From Pelodera strongyloides (lineage: Eukaryota; Nematoda; Chromadorea; Rhabditida; Rhabditidae), in assembly GCA_036852015.1 (NCBI GenBank), contig JAANDG010000199.1:1-64000 (forward strand): 64,000 bases of DNA, written 5' to 3'. Shown one piece after another: positions 32,701 to 50,446 of this stretch (its first letter is position 1; every line of letters begins with the position of its first letter). The notes beneath the pieces were generated by a model, which did no database searches, was not told the DNA's origin, and was given only the letters and a program-made list of their open reading frames with translations. The translations under genes and the position numbers were made by a program.

Positions 32701-34977
32701 CCGAAGATGACCATTCATCCTTGTATAATTCTGACGGCGCAACTTCAACCGGCTCAGGACAGCTTTCTTCTTTTTCTTTTTCTTTTTCTTTTTCCCGATC
32801 CTCGCTCTCAATCTTAGGCTTTTCCTCTCTTTCCTCTACACGAGTGTTCCCAGCAAGTTCGCCATTATTCTCCTGTTTATGCGCTTCAACAGACGCGCTC
32901 GCTTCACAAATCGTTCCTTTCTCCTTCACTTTCACGACATCCGTTCTTCTTTCGTCCAAATCTTCACTAATTTGATAGGTTTTCGGGGATCCATTCATGT
33001 GATCCGTCAAATTATTGGACGCTTCAATATCTGGTACCTGAATGCAATAAATAAGTAGTCTCTCGCTCACTCTCTCTCTCTTTCTCTCCTCTCTATCCAT
33101 CTTTCTCTCTCTCTCTCACTTTCTCTCCTCTCGATCTATCTTACTCTCTGCAAAACACGTATTTAGAAAGAATTATCATTTGATAAAACACAACACTATA
33201 TGTAACAAACAGAAGATAATACTGGAAATGTAACGAAACAAGAAATTAAAACTTACAGCCTCTTCTTGACAACGTTCATCATTAATTGTAATTGTAATGA
33301 AGCTCGGTTTATTCCCTGAAGGTTCTATCTGCTCCACTATTTCGATGTCGCTATCATAAGAAACCGCATCACTGAAAATAAGAATATTATGGAAAGTTAT
33401 CAAAGGAATATATAATATAAATACTTTATTCACAAAAAAATGCAAAGTAAAGTGCTCAGAAGATCCGAATAAAGAAGAAAGAAGGTTCATTAAACCAAAC
33501 TACCTCATGTTTTGTTTTTCCTGCGAATATTCTGAGAGTACAATTATATCATCATCGCTGTTCCTTCGTTTCCTTTCCTTTACAGTTGGATTTCGAACTC
33601 TGAAATGTGGCGTAGGATAAATCTTGATTATCGGACAAAACGAGGGAGTGCAATTTGCAGAAATGTACGCCTCTGAAAGGAAAACATATACAAATAAACC
33701 ATAATCTTACACAAAACGTTGTCTCAGTCGTGTCATGCATGATTCGTGGAGGTCCTTCACATCGGGTTCAATTGATCTCTCTTCGATTTGAATGGGATCA
33801 TCACCGGAGACTGAAGACTCTTGGGATCCACTAAACATGAACAGCTTTAACCACTGGACATACATTGACGGAAAGCTCTTTTTTGTCCCTAATTTATTTG
33901 GTTTGAACATGGTAATACCTCTGCTGTGATGTATCCTCTAACTCCAGGTCTCCTTCTGATCCTCGAACTGTCTTGGTTCTGAACGAAATACATACATATA
34001 CAATGTTACCAGAAGATTGTCAACCCAGCCAGGTGCACTCTAGTAATGAACTAATCATATTTATAATCAGCCATCACATGATAATAGGGCACTGTAAGAG
34101 AAAGACGCAGTGAGTACGGTGACTAGTGACCACTGTGCTCCGCCAACAAAAACACCATCAAAACCACTCACGGTGAAACATCGGAATCTTGTGACGACTG
34201 TGAAGAAGAACAGACCATTTCTAAAAAAAAGTGTTCATCTTTTAGATTTGATAGGAATGACACTAAATACTTTCTTTAGCTTTATCCTTACAATGATAAA
34301 CTGCAAAATCAATACAGTAAGATTACATACCAACGGCCGCCCTTTTCAACAAATGTTTCGTTTTGCCAGTCATTCCGGTAACTTTTGACACAAGACGTTC
34401 CAACTATAATTGCTAGTTTTTACAAGAAACTGATTCAATGAATAGTTGTGAAGGTGAATTATAAATTCTAAACATCACATTTAGTGGACATATTCGCTAA
34501 GCGTTACGGTACTACAGCATTACAGTAGTATATCCAGAGAACTGAAATTCAAATAACCAAAACAATTCTGACTTGGGTTCTTCTTTTCTCTGGGGCGGAT
34601 CCAGAATCGAATACGAATACTGGTTTGACACCATGATGGAGAAGGGCACATATCCTGTGTAGGAACATGGCCCGCAGATCAACATTCTCCCCTTGACTCA
34701 ACCAAATTGGCACGTCTTAAAGGGCTTTTCATGGTATTTAATATACAGACATAACACTTTTAAAAAGAGAAATCCAGGGTGGATTTTGATGTTTGAAATG
34801 CTGCGTAACTTTGCTAGAGGATAAGAAATATCCTTGTTCTGGGTTTTCATATCACTTCTTTTAATTATTTCCGAGTAAGTAAAACCAACCAATGGCAACC
34901 ACACATCCTTGCAATTGTGATAAATTAATAGGCGTCTGGAAAGGCTGCAGGAGGGACCACACACCGGTTATACCCAT
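29717..34977 (-). CDS. ERCC5: XPG/ERCC5-like structure-specific endonuclease (nucleotide excision repair)
   Basis: XPG makes the 3' incision in nucleotide excision repair. The N-terminal nuclease exon is 34977-34890 (MGITGVWSLL...GCVVAI, splice-completed Asp), then 34715-34573 (WLSQGENVDLRAMF, VFVFDSGSAPEKRRT) and 34381-34331. A long acidic/Ser-rich spacer, diagnostic of XPG rather than FEN1 or EXO1, uses 34220-34172, 33978-33919, 33830-33711, 33599-33504, 33371-33257, 33037-32666 (EWSSSESEWEEVDDGEE) and 31613-31509. The internal nuclease domain is 31281-31189 (RLLSLFGLPF, GEAEVECA), 30893-30785 (TEDSDILAF), 30623-30352 (LSGCDYCKGVGGVG) and 30190-30053. The acidic residues expected at the active site are present. 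Unresolved: phase between 34573 and 34381, and the last exon (29816 to a stop at 29739 or 29717 depending on phase). The second spacer-to-nuclease intron holds a minisatellite. Confidence 0.82.
31735..32470. repeat. 36-bp minisatellite (about 18 copies) in an XPG intron
   Basis: Unit CCACCCACGAAGACTATGCC followed by ATAAAGGAAGTAAGGA, with copies of 35 or 36 bp. G/A, GCC/GTC and AAG/TAG variants are distributed along the array. It lies between XPG exons 31613-31509 and 33037-32666. Because 36 is a multiple of 3, it stays open on both strands (GGPYFLYGIVFV on -, HKGSKDHPRRLC on +), which explains several short ORFs. It is intronic and I do not call it coding. Confidence 0.85.
33060..33145 (+). 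repeat. CT-rich microsatellite in an XPG intron
   Basis: TCTCTCTCTTTCTCTCCTC-type runs between exons 33037 and 33257. Confidence 0.65.
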
Positions 34978-35660
34978 TTTTAGGTATTGGTACCTATAAC
35001 AAAAAAAAGGACTACGGTATCTGACAACAACATGAGTTCAGCGTAACGTAAATTTTTCCGAACATTTTCACAATCAACCAAACTCGACAAATGCTAATAA
35101 TTGCAGTGTACTTCCGCAATCACGGAACCGCCTCTTGAACGATACACAGAAATAGACAAGACAAACAGGCTTAGAGAAATATTTATTAACTTTATAAACA
35201 ATCACTTTAACAGTTCATATCCCACGTTATAAAAAGGCACTAATTTTCTACCCTACATAAACCTAACAACGCACAAGAAACTTTAGAATTTAAAATGGCA
35301 CATAGTTTCTCAACAAAACATACATTTGGAAAAAAATAATGTATTTCAAAAGTGAGCAGTGAATACAATAAAAAAACCAACTAATTACCGTATACTTATG
35401 AAAGAGGGCTTCGAAATAAACCTACACCGATATCACAAAAACACAATAACAGGTAGACAACAACGGTTTGAACTTTATTCTAATCACGTATAATAATGCC
35501 TTACATTCCTGGGTTTATGAAAGAATAATCATAAACACTCGACTCCGACTATAAAGGTCTCAACATAGGCCAATGCCCAATTTCCTACTCACCAAATGAA
35601 AATAAGTACTGTGGCATAGAACTACAGTAGTACGGTAGTCAGACCCCACCCCTCCTGGCC
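34978..35660. other. Intergenic between MIX23 and XPG
   Basis: AT-rich, no ORF or repeat of note. It should contain the XPG promoter and the MIX23 3' end. Nothing specific recognised. Confidence 0.45.
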
Positions 35661-36745
35661 CTAGACATCTCTGCATCTCTCATGCACGGCCTTATCAGTC
35701 CGCATCTTGATCACTTCCTCCACCTCGAGCTCGCTTTTCATCTGACGAATCTGAATCAAACAACCTGAAAGCGTGTGTGATTTAAAATGCGGAAAGGTTC
35801 TGCGTCAGTTATACTAGATTATACTAAACATAGAGTCCCATACTAAAAGGACAGTAGTGCTGTGAATGGAGATGACTGTCTGAATATTGCACAGAATATG
35901 AACTTGATATAAATAACGCATAACTATCAAAACACAATAGTAGTCCTATGGATGGACACATCTCCTATTCCTATTCGACATATTCCCAACCTCGCCACAG
36001 CACTTTAGACTTCTCATTGGGAAACTCCTTCCTAAAGTGAATTAGACCTACCGTACTCCTCCCGATCCTTCCCAGTCCGGGGTTCGACTCCTCCAATTCC
36101 TTCAGTTTGGCCTGATTCTCTCCCACACATCTCTCAATCATCTCCTTGCGCTGAGACTGCAGAAGGGACAACTGGAATTGAGATTGGTTATCCAAATTCA
36201 AGTTGTTGATTCATACTGTAACACGCTGGAAACACTGATATATCTATTATTTTTTCTTCATTTATTGATTTGATGTAGGTATACAACTCTGTAGCAGAAC
36301 GTTTTGAGCTCTACATGACTTACGATACCTATAAACCCCTAAACAAACGCCCGAAGTTGATTACGGTAGATTTGAGTCTCTTCGCTGCACTACCTGGTTC
36401 TGAATATCCTTGCATCTGGATGAAACTTCGACATTGTCCTTGAAGGATTTCGTAGGCAGCACATTGTTCATCTCCACTATTATCAGGTCATCTTTTCTAC
36501 GGAGAAACTGAAAAGTACCTATAATTCAGAACAGACATTGTGGTCTTACCACTCTTTACTTATCACAACTAAGTACCTTATATTCTTAATACGAATCCCA
36601 CTACCCACCGAAACCCGTATACGAAATTCCAATATCCAAATACGAATTATATTCCAAGTAAGCGGGAAAAAGCTCCAACCTCGAGATTATGCATGAGGGA
36701 TGAAAGATCTTCACAATTCAATTTCTTTGGGACCGGGGCTGACAT
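35661..36745 (-). CDS. MIX23: MIX23/CCDC58-like mitochondrial intermembrane-space protein
   Basis: A complete four-exon gene for about 129 residues: 36745-36680, 36507-36394, 36171-36052 and 35750-35661, all phase 0. The start is the ATG directly after a TTTCAG acceptor (MSAPVPKKLNCEDL). It aligns along its length with human MIX23/CCDC58: NCEDL near the start, LPTKSF in the second exon, a coiled coil (LLQSQRKEMIERCVGENQA) and SELEVEEVIKMRTDKAVHER near the end, against SELNVEEV...FNERC in human. MIX23 supports import of cysteine-rich proteins into the mitochondrial intermembrane space. The protein keeps several Cys residues, including NCE, RCK, RCV and RCRDV, but no strict twin CX9C. The last acceptor was chosen as GATTCAG at 35751 because the upstream alternative breaks the frame. 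Confidence 0.85.
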
Positions 36746-37570
36746 TCTGAAACGGCTGCCAGTATAAGCATAACATTATAATATACTCAGACAGCACAAA
36801 ACTTGTTTCAATTACATAAGTGCTCACGTAGTTTCTCATGTGACGTCATGCCGCGTTACAAAGGTTCAGATATCAGATTTTTAACTTTTAGTTTAAGGCA
36901 TAAATGAATGTGATTTTCACGAAGATAAGCAACCCTGCGGCCACAAAGAGTTTAGCGTTACTACTCGGAAGAAATACAAACACTCCTTTAAACACAAATA
37001 TTTATTTTAAACAATACGGTAAAAGTAGCAATGTTCATCAACAAGTGAATATACACGAAGAATGTAGCAATATATTCATTGCATAATACAAGATATGAGT
37101 TCGGATACGTCTTTTGAGCATCTTAATTTTGAACAACCGGTAGATGATGAGATTATAAATGTGGCAAAGTAATTGCAAACAGACACATGCAATGTAATGG
37201 AATTCTATCAAAATAATGAATTATTGTATACAAAAAGAAGAGAATTTGTTCGAATAAGTGCTGCAAAATTATTTAACAATACTAAAATCGACACTCGCCC
37301 TCTAGTTTTTTTTTAAGGACCAATCAGGTAAATGAGTATCCATAGACAACCGCATAGAAAATAAAGCAGGAGATCAAACGTTTCACCGTTACATGGAAAA
37401 CAAACGTGACAGTATATGTGAAAAAAACCATTGCGCACAACTTAGTAAAACATAAATACCAAAAGTATCAAAATTATAAATTGGGAAATACAAGCGAAGG
37501 CAAGTTGGTTTAGTTACTACTACTATACCGTATACCATGCAGAATCCAGAGGTTGCGACTACAGTACTCC
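36746..37570. other. Intergenic between MCM4 and MIX23, with an interrupted ORF
   Basis: AT-rich. On the plus strand at 37096-37316 a frame starting MSSDTSFEHLNFEQPVDDEI meets one TAA and then continues open for about 45 codons (MEFYQNNELLYTKRREFVRI). It has no recognised homology. It could be a decayed gene or TE fragment. A further unrecognised ORF lies at 36904-37086. Confidence 0.3.
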
Positions 37571-43937
<6,367 letters not shown>

Positions 43938-44371
43938 TTCGCCTGTAAAATAATGAAGCTTGAGGGACAAAAAAAATGAATTCACAAGAGACAAAACGGG
44001 CAATTTAGCGGATTGGGCTCGAAAACTGCATCCCCTTGTATTATATGCAAACTTTTATGCATTTCGGTATATTCTTGGTACAGTAGGAAACAAATTTGCA
44101 TACAATAAACAGGAATGAAGTTGCCCACCATAAGTTTCAATACCGCACACCAATTAAATAATGTCATAACTGAAAAAACCTAAGTATTAAAACACTACTC
44201 ATTACAAAATGAAAGAAAGCTCGGTGAAAGTATATAATGACCTAAAGACAATCCTACTACAAATGAAGCTCTTTTTCGGATACATCATGCATGTTTCTAC
44301 AAATACAAAGAAGTGTTTGGACATATTTGGGTGTAAAATTCAATGACTTTGGTGGAATACCAAGGGATAGT
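43938..44371 (-). other. MCM4 5' UTR/leader region
   Basis: The MCM4 ATG exon begins with a TTTTACAG acceptor, so a non-coding first exon must lie in this stretch. Its donor was not identified. A plus-strand ORF at 44291-44662 (123 codons) has no recognisable domain. Confidence 0.4.
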
Positions 44372-44430
44372 GCGGGAAGCGTTCCCCACTGTTCCCGCGC
44401 TCAAGACACAGAGGGAGACATTTCCCGCGC
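44372..44430 (-). promoter_or_regulatory. Cluster of three E2F-like sites upstream of MCM4
   Basis: GCGGGAA at 44372-44378, TTCCCGCGC at 44392-44400 and TTTCCCGCGC at 44421-44430 match the E2F/DP consensus TTTSSCGC or its complement. They lie about 440-490 bp upstream of the MCM4 ATG, beyond a 5'-UTR intron. Animal MCM genes are classic E2F targets. Confidence 0.6.
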
Positions 44431-44662
44431 AAATCACTTTAAAAAGACTCAGAGAACGAACAAGACAGCCCTTTACTGGGGACAGATAAGCACACCGAGC
44501 AACAAGCAAGACATGTCGGACCCCAACATTGTAAGAAAAGATAAAACTAAAAACAAAGATATGTGGTTCGTATCAGACAACAAACGAGTAATAGTAGAGC
44601 CGCTTCATAAAAATGTTTATTTCAAAGCAAAACAACACGACCGACATTCCATAGAAATATAA

Positions 44663-45304
44663 AGAGAAAATAGAAAAGAAACAACATCCCCGTAAAGGAG
44701 ACCGGGTTAACAAAAAAACAGTCACTCTCACATAAATTACTTATGAAAACAACAATCGAATACAGTATAGTAGGCCAGTGTTGTTTCCTAAATTGGCATA
44801 AAGTGCGTGTATGAGACTGTATTCGAAAGAAGAAAAGGAATTGAAAAGCCTTTCAAAATGTGCGAAAGTAAATATTTGCGAAATATTACTAAAATAAGAG
44901 CTTTATTAACCACATTCTCTTACAACAGATTATTTTCTTTTCCGTTTTGATTATTTATTTATTGTTTAGTAAATAAGTGCTATATTTTAGCACTAGATCG
45001 CAAGCATTTCTTTTCACGCAACTTGAAAAGCTCTTCCTATTGTTCTCTCTTCCCAACTCGAATACGCCCTGTCTATGGATACAAACTATGTCAGTCACCC
45101 CCCCCCACACAACAAAAGAGAGCAATTGTAAGTACCTAATAAATTTCCCAGAAAAAGAACTACATAACTTACCTCCGGGATATAAAACTCGGCACATGAA
45201 ATAGTTTAATGTGGTTAGTTACAAAAGTTGTGAATTTCCCTTGAAATTGAGTAGGTACCGTATTCAACGCAGTTCACTAAGAACTACAATCTAAAAGTGG
45301 TTGT
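44663..45304. other. Intergenic between eIF2-gamma and MCM4
   Basis: AT-rich, with a C10 homopolymer near 45100. On the minus strand AATAAA occurs near 44953-44962 and 44902-44907; these are candidate poly(A) signals for eIF2-gamma. No gene seen. Confidence 0.4.
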
Positions 45305-48300
45305 TTACTCCAGGGTGGGTTCTACAGTAACTCCTCGTCGAATGTTTCCCCAACCAATCAGACGCCAATGCTTCTCGATACGACGCGACAAGGCAATCTT
45401 CTCACCAACCTGAACAGATAATGAAAAAGAATATTGATTCAGAAAATTACGGTACAATGGTACACGATCCTTTTTTGAGACCCGCGGCAAAAAGTGGGCA
45501 AGTAAGATATATCAAAAGAAGGAGGCAATCATACCCACCTCAGTGCAGATTGGATCAGTGAGTGCCACTTTGGCAGCTTCACCCCTAACGGCAAGAACTC
45601 TTCCTCCGGTAGACAACGAACCAATATTGACCATCAGAACCTGAAAGAAGACCAGTGTAACCCACAAATGGTGAAACTCAGAATCCACCCAAACTTAACC
45701 ATATATTCTACAACATCAAACGGCTACAAAGAGCGATAAGAGTCATAATGGTGGATCTGGGATCTGGGTATCAACTGATGCGTAACACACGCGAACCACA
45801 CCGGGATTGGCTTTGACCACCTCCGGAAGTTATTCCGATTTATATATTTGAGTGAAACATGTCGTTGTAACATCGTAACACACTATTAACTGTTCGTATC
45901 ACAAGCTACAGACCATCTCCCTCCAACCACCTCCAATTACGCACGGAAATTATCTCCTGTGTGAACAGATAATGGCGTGTTGCATAAATTATATAAAACC
46001 CAGTAATGACACTAGGAAAGACATGATCCAAAAATTCTAGTTCCGTGTTCCATATAAAATCAAAATAGACAAACCTCTCCCTTGGTCAGCTTCTGTACTT
46101 TTGCAGCCTTCTTGTTCTGTTCTGTGCGAATTCCGAGCAAGCGACGCAGAAGATAGTAGCTGATTTCAATTTCTGAAAATCACGTGGAATATGTTCATCG
46201 AACGAATGAAAATACGCATAGCTAGCTCACCTGAGACATTACGACGTCACGGGGTATAAATATCGTAGGAAAATCAGCAGTTGGTTTCCCGAAATTCTCT
46301 CTATTTAGGATACGTTTATATACATTAACAGTAAAACATTTGTAAAAATGCCTACCAGTGAAGATATCGGGAAGGGTTCCCACAGCTCCCAGAAGATGTC
46401 CCACGAGACGATCTCCTCTGCACAGAGTCGGATCGATTTTGGTACCCACACCAATCAATCCTGAATAGAAAATGGAATACGTTCAAAAGAAGTACAACAG
46501 TAGAGAGGCGTTGATCGTTGATGTGTTTTATATTATTTGTCACGCAATGCTCACTGTTCATTGTTATGTTTGAACCATATCATATAATGGAACGTGGAAA
46601 GATAACGATGTTGAAATTATTGTCTTTGACAAAATGTTAGTTACATGTTCGTATTCGCATGTGTAAGAATTGGATGTCATATTATTATAAAAAATAAGTT
46701 TGTCGTACATTATGCGTATGTTGTGTGTATCTCAATTAGCATAATTATCCTAAGAACAGTCACATGCGGAACACGGAACAGTCACATCAAATATTAATGA
46801 TAGCACTGAAAAGGAATGAACAAACCTCCAGGTACAGCATATTCCAGCTGATTGTTCTCGGTGTAAAGAGATACAATCTCGGAGAAGATGGGACGGCATT
46901 GCACCTTTCCGTCGGCACTTTTCGACACAATTCCCGGCCGAACTTCGATCTTCTGACCCAATCGGAGGATTCCTAATCTTTATATTTTAACGAAACACAA
47001 AAAGCCTATAGTCAAATAATAACTTTAACCAGCTTCTTCTCAAATTGGACAAACAGCTTATAAAGAAACAAGACGTCAATACGCACGACATACCTCTTAG
47101 AATGGATCCTCCGGCCACGCCTCCCTTCAGGTTCTCAACCTCGGATCCAGGTTTATTCACATCAAACGAGCGAATCACAATCAGACGAGCATTAGAAGAA
47201 AAGTCACGCGGGGGAACGGGCACCTTTTTGCACAGATACTCGCACACCAACTGTAAAAACAAGGAAATATAATAATGCTAAATTACAGATAATTGATAAT
47301 TAAAAAATTAACCGGGCAGGGAGTGAGTCTCGTTCCTTGGTTATCAAGCAAATAAACACACACTCTAGACAGCGAAGGAAACTTAATAACCATCAAGCGT
47401 ATTGGTTGGCTTAACCCATTTGTATAAGGTTGAAGTTCGATAAACAGAATATTGCTTGAAAACTAAATTTCACCTTTAGAAACAACAAACACGTTAACAA
47501 CAAAACTTACATCAACGTTGTACTTCAGCTGGGCAGAAATGGGAATAATGGGCGCCTTATCAGCAACAGTTCCTTGAACAAATGAACGAATTTGGTCATA
47601 CTGCTCTTTCGCTTGTTGCTCTTTGATAATGTCCACCTAAAAGGATGTTTTTTGAATCGAAAGCAAACAAAATACGAAAATATGCCTCGAAGTTCACGAT
47701 TACCTAATTACCTTTACATGTTCACCACACCACTGTGGATCATACACAAATTCGTTACGTTGGTGTGTCATGTCAAAAAAAATAGCAAAACAATAAAAGT
47801 TACTTTACAATCAAAATAAGTTGATAGATTGAAATGAACAATCTAAATAACGACAGAAAATAATAATAAATGACACACAACACAATGACGCTCTGAAAAA
47901 ATGACAATGACAAATAACCTCAAACCAACAATAGGATAGACGAAAATAAACTGAAACCGACCTTATTTTGAAGGATAAGCAAGTGCTGCAGTTGCATAAT
48001 TTCCACAGCAGCCAAGTGTTCCGAGGTTTGTGGCTGAGGGCAAGGCTCATTTCCAGCCACCTAAATATTTATACATAAGTATTACAAGGCAAGATTTTTC
48101 GTAAAATGTTCGTATTATTCTTAATCTTAGTATTTTCTTTATTATTTTCTACAATCTTGAGGGGAAGGACACACTTTGCGGCTTTAAAAATGACAAAGTT
48201 AGCGAGGATCCTACATACAGTTTGCGACGTTCAATCTTGCCCCTAGCAAAATGCAAAAGTATACAGTATATTCGATACCCACCAAAAGGAAGGCTGCGTC

Positions 48301-49533
48301 CATGACGGCAGCTCCGTTCAGCATAGTTGCCATGAGGATGTCGTGACCAGGGCAATCGACAAAGGAAACGTGTCTCACACAGGTCATCTTGCCCCCACAA
48401 CCCGGTCGAGCACAGTCGAATTGGTCGGGAGTTGAAGAGCCAGCCGACCTAAAGTAAATAATCAACAGATGTTTGGTGCAACTAGTGAAATAAACATAAT
48501 ATAAATAACAATTTGAAAGATACTGTATTATTTTTTCTTACGTAATTGCAACGGTTATGTTCAGTACTAACAATTTTTATGTACACAGGAACGAGGGGAG
48601 GAAGAGAATGGAAATGCGTACTTGTAGCATCCAGGTCTAGGGCACTCGTCGTTGGAGCAGCGATAGATCTTGGCATTCGCATATCCGAGTTTAATAGTAA
48701 TATTCCTCTCCAATTCATTCTTGAATTTGACAGTGTGCACACCGGAAATAGCTTTCACAAGTGTGGACTTTCCGTGAGCTACGTGTCCGATTGTTCCAAT
48801 ATTAATTGTCGCTTGACGTGAAATGACCTGAAATCCACATTGAAAATAAAACAATGTATCTTCCTTTTTTTCATTTCAACTAGAACATTATTGTGTACTG
48901 GTCTCATTAGAAAGCATACGATTTTTTTGTGTTGTCCATTACTTTTATTTTTACAAGTGATTCCATGTTGGTTTGCACCCGTTCAAAAATTTTTGAGTGT
49001 GCCCACGATTGTAACTCTTATGTTTGCCTCAATATAAAAAGGGACAATATTCCTTTTATCGGGCAACCTTCTTCTCTAATTTTCTCTTCAAACGAAACAC
49101 AATACGAATAAACTCAAACCTCGGGAGTCAAAGGAGTTAAATTCGCGGCTCCAATTTTGTCCAGGTCCTGCTTTGCCAGCCAACTTTGCGGATCATCGCC
49201 TTCTATAATAAAAACGAATAAACATACAGACCGCAAAATTTATAAGTGCACTTAATTCCTGGTACACTCCGTCTCTCGCAATAATACGCAGTTTTTTATT
49301 TGTCTATAAGAGACAGAATCCGCTCCCTTCTCTATGGTGGTGGTTTGGTGACCCCGCGACGTTGAGGAATTGGTATGCGAATAAACTTTCAACATTCAGG
49401 CGTACGAATGAACACAATTTGTTCATATACGTTACAAAATTTGGACACGAGAGCGGGAATCGACCAATAGTCTTCCCTTTTAATGATGCATTCCTTTGCT
49501 TTATAAACTTGAATATCAAAACAAACCTGCCAT
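45305..49533 (-). CDS. EIF2S3: Translation initiation factor eIF2 subunit gamma
   Basis: eIF2-gamma is the GTPase core of eIF2, which delivers initiator Met-tRNA to the 40S subunit. It starts with a 7-nt coding piece (ATGGCAG, 49533-49527) spliced to 49203. Further exons begin near 48830, 48450, 48060, 47637, 47252, 46977, 46460, 46173, 45641 and 45411, ending with TAA at 45305. G1 is [10 protein letters not shown]3 is FVDCPGHD; G4 NKVD is split across the 47967/47637 intron; G5 is SAQ. The zinc-binding loop is [11 protein letters not shown], with a second CARPGCGG pair. [33 protein letters not shown] and the C-terminal [17 protein letters not shown] are highly conserved eIF2-gamma blocks. 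Length and motif order match the family. Confidence 0.95.
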
Positions 49534-50446
49534 GTCGGTGAATGTCTTATGCCCAGAAATGGACGGGGTAACCCTGCAATCATAGACGAAAAATAATAAA
49601 ATAAAATGTTCACGCTGTATTAATTCGCTTTTGTTCTTTTCAGAATAAAGTATTCAATATAATATATAAAATGAGTAAACGTAAACAGTTCACAAGTTTT
49701 TCAAGCCGAAACGAAGGAAACCCCGTTCGTTCACGTTTATTTGGGAATGAATAGAAGGATAAATTATTGTTAACATGCGAGTTGTCCTCTCATTAACTCT
49801 TATTACAAAAGAAAAGTTCCCCACTTTGGATCAGGGAAACCTTCACTGCGAGGTTCCGTGGGAGTCTAACAGTTTTCACACCGGTACCTTTGCTCAGCAC
49901 CTAGTGAGGCTGCTAAAAGAGTTAGCAGTGCCGCAAGTTTACAAGTTTACCTTATTCGTATAAAATATGTTTCAAATAAACAAAAAAAACTACAAAAGAG
50001 GAAAATTTTTTGCATCATCGCCGCAAAAATATTCATACATCATTGAAACATTGTCAAATATGAGGACAGAGAAAATTAGTTCAGCAGCGAAGAAGTGAAA
50101 TATTACAGTAGAAATTATCATTTGTACAGTCGCGTACATTATAGGATAGTGCCTGCAAAGTGCACTTTTTCTTCAAATTATTTTTTTTCGCCCCGCGCCA
50201 CAACCAACAAATTATTACAAACGTTGTGTTTTCTATTGCTTTTTTTGGAAACTTAATAATATGTATGGTCTGCTGTCAAACCAACTTCCTCTTGAGTCTC
50301 CGTATCACTCCTGTTGCTGCTGTCGGAATGTGGCAATAATGTTGTATTATTATTGTCGTTTTTTTTGTCTTCCGCTTTACTTCGGTGTACACTGTATAAA
50401 GTATTCATATATAATGCATGTTTTACACTCAGGCATCATTAAGGTC
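49534..50446. promoter_or_regulatory. Divergent promoter region of eIF2-gamma (-) and DGCR8 (+)
   Basis: About 0.9 kb separates the two ATGs. Each gene has a 5'-UTR splice acceptor near its ATG (minus GATTGCAG near 49577; plus TTTACACTCAG near 50432). A 54-bp sequence at 49608-49661 also occurs at 14473-14527. No TATA box is clear. Confidence 0.45.

Noticed and set aside
44291..44662. 123-codon plus-strand ORF upstream of MCM4
   Set aside because: No recognisable domain, overlaps the E2F-site promoter region; kept only as a remark.
45090..45115. C10 run with possible G-quadruplex on the other strand
   Set aside because: A single homopolymer run without further G/C tracts; insufficient for a quadruplex call.
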